Part shown: piece after piece, positions 55,835 to 64,000 of the stretch | How the letters are laid out: each line of letters begins with the position of its first letter | How positions within the stretch are numbered: the first letter of the stretch is position 1 | Assembly (NCBI RefSeq): GCF_024166365.1 | Contig: NW_026060237.1 | Span: forward strand, 3,815,501 to 3,879,500 | Direction: 5' to 3' | Length of the DNA: 64,000 bases | DNA from: Elephas maximus indicus | Taxonomy: Eukaryota; Chordata; Mammalia; Proboscidea; Elephantidae | Program-made: the position numbers and the translations under genes | The notes under the pieces: model-generated | Databases searched by the model: none | Seen by the model: the letters and a program-made list of their open reading frames with translations, nothing else | Told to the model about the DNA's origin: nothing

Positions 55835-58800
55835 CTTAAATAGAACACTAATTCTAATTCGAAACCTGAATCTAAACCGAAAACTTACGCTACACCTAAC
55901 CCTAACCCTAAACCTAACCCTAACTGCAACCCTAAACATAACACTTACTCTAAACCCTCACCTTAACTGTAAAACTAACCATAACCCTCACCCTAACCCC
56001 TAACCATATCCCCCAACCCTAACCCTAATGCTCTCCCGAACCCTATCCCTAACACTGAAGAGAAACCCTAAGCCGTAACGATAACTCTAACCCAAACCCT
56101 AACCCCTAACACCAAAGCCTAACCCAAACCTTAACCCTAACTCTCACCCTAACTCTAACACTAACCCTAAACCTGATCATAAACCTAACCCTAACCATAA
56201 ACGAAAACTAAGCATGACCAGAACCACAATGACTAACCGGGACCCTCACCCAAATACTCAGCCTAAATTAAAACTCTAACCCCTAACACCTTACCATAAC
56301 CATAATCCTAAACTTACCCAACCCTAGCCCTAAACCTAACCCTCACCCCAACCACAAAGCCTAACACAAACCGTGACCCTAACCCGAACCGTAACACTAA
56401 ACTTAACCCTAACCTAAAATCTATCCCTCACCCTAAAAGTAAACAGAACCCGTAAACTTAACCCTAACACGAAAAACAACCTTAACACTAACCTGAAAAC
56501 TAAACCAAACCTTAGCCATAACCCTATCCCTAACCCTCACCCGATCTTAAACTTCACCCTATCCCTAACCTAATGCTCACCCTAACTCTAAACCTATCCC
56601 TACCCATATACCAAACCGTAACCTTAACCTTGGTGCACCTGTAAAACTAAAAATAACCCTTACAATAACTCTGATCTCTACCCTCACCCTAAACCTAGTC
56701 CTACTCTTTACACCGACCATAACCCTAACCTAACGTTAACCCTAACTTTAAACCTACCATAAACTCAAACCTAACCCTAACAATAACTCTAACCCTAACC
56801 CTAAACCGAACCCTCACCTTTAACCAAAATTTCATCCTACCCATAAACCTAAACCTACCCTAACTTCATTCAAATCCTAACCCTAACCAAAACTAAAGCT
56901 ACCCCTAAACCTAACTCTAACCCTAACCCTAACCCTAAACCTAACCAAAACCCTCACCCTGACCCTAACCTAAACCCAACCCCTAAAACTAACCCTAACC
57001 CTCACACTTAACATAAACTTCACTACAACCCTAACCCTACAACGAAACATAATACGAAATCTCCCCCAACTCTGACCTTAACCCTAATCCTAACCATAAG
57101 CCTAACCCTAACTCTAAACATAAACTGAACCCGGACCCTAACTCTATCTCTAACCCTAATCCTAACCCTAAAACTTACCCTACACACTCAGCTTAAATGG
57201 AAACCTAACACTAACCCTCACAATAACATCTAAACCTAAACCGTACCCTTAACCTAACCTTATCTGTAACCTTAAACTAGCCCTAAACCTAACCATGACT
57301 TAACCCTAAAACTTACCCTAACCCTAAACCTAATCCTAACTTTAACCCTAAACCCTAACGCTAAGTCTAAGCTCAACCCTCACTCTTGACTTAAACTTCA
57401 CCCTAACCCTAACCCTAAACCGAACCCTAACCCTAAAGCTAACCCTAACCTGACCCTAACCTTAATCTAAACAGCAAAACGTAACACTAACCCTAACACT
57501 AACCCTAAACCTAACCCTAACCTGATCCTAACCTTAACCCAAACCCCTAGCTCTAATGTTTATCCTAACCTTAATCTTAACCTTCACCCTAAACCTAAGC
57601 CTAACTCTAAAACTAAACCTAACCCTAAACTATCCCCTCACTCTAGCCCTAAACCTAAACCTAACCCTAACTCTAACCCTCCCACTTAACATAAACTTCA
57701 CCCTAACCCTAAAACTAATCATAATACTAAATATCTCCCAACTCTGGCCCTAAACCTAATCCTAAGCATAAACCGAACCCTAACTCTAAACTGAAACCTA
57801 ACCCTGACCCTAACTCTATCTCTAACCCTAAAACTTACCCTACACGCTCAACTTAAATGGAAACCTAACACTAACCCTCACACTAACATCGAAACCTAAA
57901 CCTTACCCTTAACCTAACCTTATCTCTAACCTTAAACTAGCCCTAAACCTAACCATGACTTAACCCTAACACTTACCCTAACCCTGAAGCTAATCTTAAC
58001 CCTAAACCTAATCCTAACCTTAGCCCTAAACCCTAATGCTAAGGCTAAGCTCAACCCTCACCCTCAACTTAAACTTCCCCCTAACCCTAACCCTAACCCG
58101 AACCCTAACCCTAAAGCTAACCCTAAACCTGACCCTAACATTAATCCAAACACCAAAACCTAACCCTAACCCTAACACTCACCCTAAACCTAACCCTAAC
58201 CTGATCCTAACATTAACCCAAACACCTAACTCTAATATTTACTCTAAACCTAATCTTAACCTTCACCCTAAACCTAAGCCTAACCCTAAAACTAAACCTA
58301 ACCCTAAACTATCCCCTCACTCTAGCCTTCAACCTAACCCTAACCCAAAACCTAACCCTAACCCTCACACTTAACATAAACTTCACCCTAACCCTAACCC
58401 TAAAACCAAACATAATACTAAATATCCCCCAACTCTGACTCTAACCCTAATCCTAACCATAAACCTAACCCTAACCCTAAACTTAAACCTAACCCTGGCC
58501 CTAACTCTATCTCTAACCCTAAAACTTACCCTACACCCTCAGCTTAAATGGAAACCTAGCACTAACCCTCACACAAACATCTAAACCTAAACCTACCCCT
58601 AACCTCATCTTGTCTCTGACCTTAAAATAGCCCTAAACCTAACCAACACTTAACCCTAACACTTACCCTAACCCTAAAAGTGATCTTAACCCTAAACCTA
58701 ATCCGAACCTTAAACCTAACCCTAACCCCTAAGGCTAAGGCTAAGCTCAAACCTCACCCTTAACTTCAACTTCACCCTAACCACAACCCTAAACCAAACC

Positions 58801-60108
58801 CTAACCCTAAAGCTACCCTAAACCTGACCCTAACCTTAACACAAAAACCAAAACCTAACCCTAACACCAACCCTAAACCTAACCCTAACCTGATCCTAAC
58901 CTTAACACAAACACCTAACTCTAATATTTACCCTAACACTAATGTTAACTTAACCTTCACTCTAAACCTAACCCTAAACTATCCCCTCACTCTAGCCCTA
59001 CACCTAAACCTAACCCTAACCCTAACTCTAACCCTGGCCCTAACCGTTAACACCGTAAAACATCGGCTTAACTGTAAACCTAACACTAACCCTCACACGA
59101 ACCCTAACCCTTTCCTTAAACGTAACCCTATCTCTAATAATAACGCTAACACTGACCTAAACGTAACCCTTACTTAACTTTAAAGTTAACCCTAACCTTA
59201 ACTCTACCCTAACCCTAACAATAACTCTAAAGCTGACCCTAAACCTAACCCTAAACCCTAGCACTAACTCTAACTCTAAACCGAACCCTAACCCTAACCT
59301 AGCACTACCCCGACCGTAAAAATAGCCTTAACCCTAACCTTACCCCTAACTTCAACCTGACCCTAAACCTAACCCTAACACTAATCTTAATCCTAACTCT
59401 AACCTTAACACTAACCCTTACCCTAAACCTCACTATTAACTGAAAATTCACCCGAACCCTAACTCTAACTCTAACCCTAACCATAACACTTACCCTAAAC
59501 CCTCCCCTTAACTCTAAACCTAATGCTAACCCTCACCCTAACCCCGAACCGTATCCCCAACCCTAAACCTAACACTATCCCTAAACTTATCCCTAACCCT
59601 AACCCAAACACGAACAGTAACCCTAATCTAACACTAACCCTAACATTAACCCTAAACTTAACCCTATCCTAACCATGAACCTAACCTCTAACACTAAGTA
59701 TAATCCTCACCGTAATGCTAACCCTTACCTTAACCCTCACCCTGAACCTAAATGTAACTCTAGCCCTAAACCTAAACCTAACATTAACCCTAAAGATAAC
59801 TCCTAACCCTAACCCGAACTTTAAACCTAACCTTAACACTAACCTGAACACAAAATCAAACTCTAGCCCTAACCCTAAGAGTAACCCTCACGCCATCCTA
59901 AACTTCATCCAACCCTAACCCTAACCTTAAACCTAAACCTAAACCTAACCCAAACCCTAACCTTAAACCAAACTCTAACCATAATGCAACTCCACCTGTA
60001 ACCCTAAAACTTAGCCTTACATTAGCCCTGAACCTAAGTCTAGACCTAATCCGAATCCTAACCGTAGACCTAATCCTAACACTAACCCTAACTCTAACCT
60101 TGATCTTA
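55835..60108 (+). repeat. Higher-order unit 2 (~4.27 kb)
   Basis: Runs between the phrases 'cttaaatagaacactaattc' and 'cttaaatagaacattaattc'. It has all three internal subrepeats, marked by 'tatcccctcactctag' at 57631, 58310 and 58980. Confidence 0.88.
56950..58990 (+). repeat. Three internal subrepeats (~0.67 kb) in unit 2
   Basis: Three successive blocks each carry, in order, 'ctcacacttaacataaactt', 'ctctatctctaaccctaa', 'cttaaatggaaacc', an 'aactagccctaaacctaacc' variant, 'aaccctaaagct' and 'tatcccctcactctag'. Spacing between markers is 660-691 bases. The third block lacks parts of its left end and is the most diverged. Confidence 0.75.
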
Positions 60109-63100
60109 AATAGAACATTAATTCTAATTCGAAACCTGAACCTAAACCGAAAACTTACGCTACACCTAACCCTAACCCTAAACCTAACCCTAACTGCAAC
60201 CCTAAACATAACACTTACTCTAAACCCTCACCTTAACTGTAAAACTAACCATAACCCTCACCCTAACCCCTAACCATATCCCCCAACCCTAACCCTAATG
60301 CTCTCCCTAACCCTAACCCTAACACTGAAGAGAAACCCTAAGCCGTAACGATAACTCTAACCCAAACCCTAACCCCAACACCAAAGCCTAACCCAAACCT
60401 TAACCCTAACTCTCACCCTGACCCTAAACCTGATCATAAACCTAACCCTAACCATCAACCAAAACTAAGCATGACCAGAACCACAATGACTAACTGGGAC
60501 CCTCACCCAAACACTCACCCTAAATTCAAACTCTAACCCCTAACACCTTACCATAACCATAATCCTAAACTTACCCAACCCTAACCCTAAACCTAACCCT
60601 CACCCCAACCACAAAGCCTAACACAAACCGTGACCCTAACCCGAACCGTAACACTAAACTTAACCTTAACCTAAAATCTAACCCTCACCCTAAAAGTAAA
60701 CAGAACCCGTAAACTTAACCCTAACACGAAAAACAACCTTAACACTAACCTGAAAACTAAACCAAACCTTAGCCATAACCCTATCCCTAACCCTCACCCG
60801 ATCTTAAACTTCACCCTATCCCTAACCTAAAGCTCACCCTAACTCTAAACCTATCCCTACCCATATACCAAACCTTAACCTTAACCTTGGTGCACCTGTA
60901 AAACTAAAAATAACCCTTACAATAACTCTGATCTCTACCCTCACCCTAAACCTAATCCTACTCTTAACACCGACCATAACCCTAACCTAACCTTAACCCT
61001 AACTTTAAACCTACCATAAACTCAAACCTAACCCTAACAATAACTCTAACCCTAACCCTAAACCGAACCCTCACCTTTAACCAAAATTTCACCCTACCCA
61101 TAAACCTAAACCTACCCTAACTTCATTCAAATCCTAACCCTAACCAAAACTAAAGCTAACCCTAAACCTAACTCTAACCCTAACCCTAACCCTAAACCTA
61201 ACCAAAACCCTCACCCTGACCCTAACCTGAACCCAACCCCTAAAACTAACCCTAACCCTCACACTTAACATAAACTTCACTACAACCCTAACCCTACAAC
61301 GAAACATAATACGAAATCTCCCCCAACTCTGACCTTAACCCTAATCCTAACCATAAGCCTAACCCTAACTCTAAACGTAAACCGAACCCGGACCCTAACT
61401 CTATCTCTAACCCTAATCCTAACCCTAAAACTTACCCTACACACTCAGCTTAAATGGAAACCTAACACTAACCCTCACAATAACATCTAAACCTAAACCG
61501 TACCCTTAACCTAACCTTATCTCTAACCTTAAACTAGCCCTAAACCTAACCATGACTTAACCCTAAAACTTACCCTAACCCTAAAACTAATCTTAACCCT
61601 AAACCTAATCCTAACTTTAACCCTAAACCCTAACGCTAAGTCTAAGCTCAACCCTCACTCTTGACTTAAACTTCACCCTAACCCTAACCCTAAACCGAAC
61701 CCTAACCCTAAAGCTAACCCTAACCTGACCCTAACCTTAATCTAAACAGCAAAACGTAACACTAACCCTAACACTAACCCTAAACCTAACCCTAACCTGA
61801 TCCTAACCTTAACCCAAACCCCTAGCTCTAATGTTTATCCTAACCTTAATCTTAACCTTCACCCTAAACCTAAGCCTAACTCTAAAACTAAACCTAACCC
61901 TAAACTATCCCCTCACTCTAGCCCTAAACCTAAACCTAACCCTAACTCTAACCCTCCCACTTAACATAAACTTCACCCTAACCCTAAAACTAATCATAAT
62001 ACTAAATATCTCCCAACTCTGGCCCTAAACCTAATCCTAAGCATAAACCGAACCCTAACTCTAAACTGAAACCTAACCCTGACCCTAACTCTATCTCTAA
62101 CCCTAAAACTTACCCTACACGCTCAACTTAAATGGAAACCTAACACTAACCCTCACACTAACATCGAAACCTAAACCTTACCCTTAACCTAACCTTATCT
62201 CTAACCTTAAACTAGCCCTAAACCTAACCATGACTTAACCCTAACACTTACCCTAACCCTGAAGCTAATCTTAACCCTAAACCTAATCCTAACCTTAGCC
62301 CTAAACCCTAATGCTAAGGCTAAGCTCAACCCTCACCCTCAACTTAAACTTCCCCCTAACCCTAACCCTAACCCGAACCCTAACCCTAAAGCTAACCCTA
62401 AACCTGACCCTAACATTAATCCAAACACCAAAACCTAACCCTAACCCTAACACTCACCCTAAACCTAACCCTAACCTGATCCTAACATTAACCCAAACAC
62501 CTAACTCTAATATTTACTCTAAACCTAATCTTAACCTTCACCCTAAACCTAAGCCTAACCCTAAAACTAAACCTAACCCTAAACTATCCCCTCACTCTAG
62601 CCTTCAACCTAACCCTAACCCAAAACCTAACCCTAACCCTCACACTTAACATAAACTTCACCCTAACCCTAACCCTAAAACCAAACATAATACTAAATAT
62701 CCCCCAACTCTGACTCTAACCCTAATCCTAACCATAAACCTAACCCTAACCCTAAACTTAAACCTAACCCTGGCCCTAACTCTATCTCTAACCCTAAAAC
62801 TTACCCTACACCCTCAGCTTAAATGGAAACCTAGCACTAACCCTCACACAAACATCTAAACCTAAACCTACCCCTAACCTCATCTTGTCTCTGACCTTAA
62901 AATAGCCCTAAACCTAACCAACACTTAACCCTAACACTTACCCTAACCCTAAAAGTGATCTTAACCCTAAACCTAATCCGAACCTTAAACCTAACCCTAA
63001 CCCCTAAGGCTAAGGCTAAGCTCAAACCTCACCCTTAACTTCAACTTCACCCTAACCACAACCCTAAACCAAACCCTAACCCTAAAGCTACCCTAAACCT

Positions 63101-64000
63101 GACCCTAACCTTAACACAAAAACCAAAACCTAACCCTAACACCAACCCTAAACCTAACCCTAACCTGATCCTAACCTTAACACAAACACCTAACTCTAAT
63201 ATTTACCCTAACACTAATGTTAACTTAACCTTCACTCTAAACCTAACCCTAAACTATCCCCTCACTCTAGCCCTACACCTAAACCTAACCCTAACCCTAA
63301 CTCTAACCCTGGCCCTAACCGTTAACACCGTAAAACATCGGCTTAACTGTAAACCTAACACTAACCCTCACACGAACCCTAACCCTTTCCTTAAACGTAA
63401 CCCTATCTCTAATAATAACGCTAACACTGACCTAAACGTAACCCTTACTTAACTTTAAAGTTAACCCTAACCTTAACTCTACCCTAACCCTAACAATAAC
63501 TCTAAAGCTGACCCTAAACCTAACCCTAAACCCTAGCACTAACTCTAACTCTAAACCGAACCCTAACCCTAACCTAGCACTACCCCGACCGTAAAAATAG
63601 CCTTAACCCTAACCTTACCCCTAACTTAAACCTGACCCTAAACCTAACCCTAACACTAATCTTAATCCTAACTCTAACCTTAACACTAACCCTTACCCTA
63701 AACCTCACTATTAACTGAAAATTCACCCGAACCCTAACTCTAACTCTAACCCTAACCATAACACTTACCCTAAACCCTCCCCTTAACTCTAAACCTAATG
63801 CTAACCCTCACCCTAACCCCGAACCGTATCCCCAACCCTAAACCTAACACTATCCCTAAACTTATCCCTAACCCTAACCCAAACACGAACAGTAACCCTA
63901 ATCTAACACTAACCCTAACATTAACCCTAAACTTAACCCTATCCTAACCATGAACCTAACCTCTAACACTAAGTGTAATCCTCACCGTAATGCTAACCCT
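60109..64000 (+). repeat. Higher-order unit 3 (partial, ~3.9 kb present)
   Basis: Nearly identical to unit 2, with a 12-base deletion near 60420 relative to it. The frames at 61831-62028 and 62311-62649 translate identically to their unit 2 counterparts 4275 bases earlier. Cut by the window edge. Confidence 0.88.

Larger units (their letters stand above)
52211..64000 (+). repeat. Degenerate CCCTAA telomere-like array with ~4.27-kb higher-order repeat
   Basis: Almost every base fits a mutated (CCCTAA)n on the plus strand, with only short perfect runs and very little G. Marker phrases recur at fixed spacing. 'gcatgaccagaacc' is at 52597, 56212 and 60471. 'cttaaatggaaacc' is at 53584 and 54268; at 57192, 57852 and 58543; and at 61449, 62127 and 62818. 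Open frames rich in alternating Thr/Leu/Asn/Pro (or Arg/Val on the minus strand) are by-products of the hexamer. No genes are present. The array continues past the right edge. Confidence 0.93.

Noticed and set aside
53768-62649. Open frames rich in Thr-Leu-Asn-Pro or Arg-Val repeats inside the array (e.g. 53768-54151, 55628-55939, 58036-58374)
   Set aside because: Translating mutated CCCTAA hexamers gives such strings automatically, and stops are rare in these frames. Their identity between units reflects DNA identity, not protein selection.
52211-64000. CRISPR-like array
   Set aside because: The periodicity is hexameric with kilobase superstructure. There are no conserved repeats of 25-40 bases separated by unique spacers and the genome is mammalian.

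Overview
This 64-kb window is vertebrate nuclear DNA, and the repeats point to an afrotherian mammal, most probably an elephant. The evidence is a dense population of tRNA-headed AfroSINE copies, RTE/BovB-type LINEs whose 3' tails end in a short CAA/GTT repeat, and several lineage-type LINE-1 3' ends. I found no bacterial, organellar or episomal features and no intact host protein-coding gene. The species call is an inference from repeat families.

Layout. (1) 1-19.4 kb is a LINE graveyard: two long antisense LINE-1 copies (1-3148 and about 12.4-16.5 kb plus a likely 5' UTR to 18.3 kb), an older sense L1/HAL1-like relic (3.5-6.2 kb), and a rearranged RTE element in two opposite-facing halves (9.05-12.4 kb). 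A second RTE reverse-transcriptase fragment lies at 18.3-19.4 kb. (2) 19.45-20.78 kb is a strongly decayed short-period tandem repeat. (3) 22.1-25.2 kb is the only gene-like island. It is GC-rich and holds a PCED1B-like PC-esterase open region starting at 23110. That copy is broken by a premature stop, has lost its catalytic serine, and has later frame changes. (4) 25.2-52.2 kb is a mosaic of SINEs, RTE pieces (one nearly full length, 36.35-39.56 kb), LTRs of an ERVL-MaLR-like family, L1 3' ends and a truncated hAT (Tip100/Zaphod-like) DNA transposon at 44.7-46.4 kb. (5) From about 52.21 kb to the right edge the + strand is almost purely degenerate CCCTAA-type repeat. It is organised into a higher-order repeat of about 4.27 kb: one shortened unit, one full unit, and a third unit running off the window. 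Each full unit contains three internal subrepeats of about 0.67 kb.

Nothing here forms a pathway or operon. The parts interact as a history of insertions: SINEs inside LINEs, an RTE tail inside a SINE, an RTE tail inside another RTE, SINEs inside SINEs, and finally an abrupt switch from an L1 3' part to the telomere-like array. The most unusual object is that array. It has large higher-order structure, and its CCCTAA orientation is opposite to what a chromosome end lying to the right would show. Boundaries of decayed repeats were read by eye and are good to roughly 5-30 bases.
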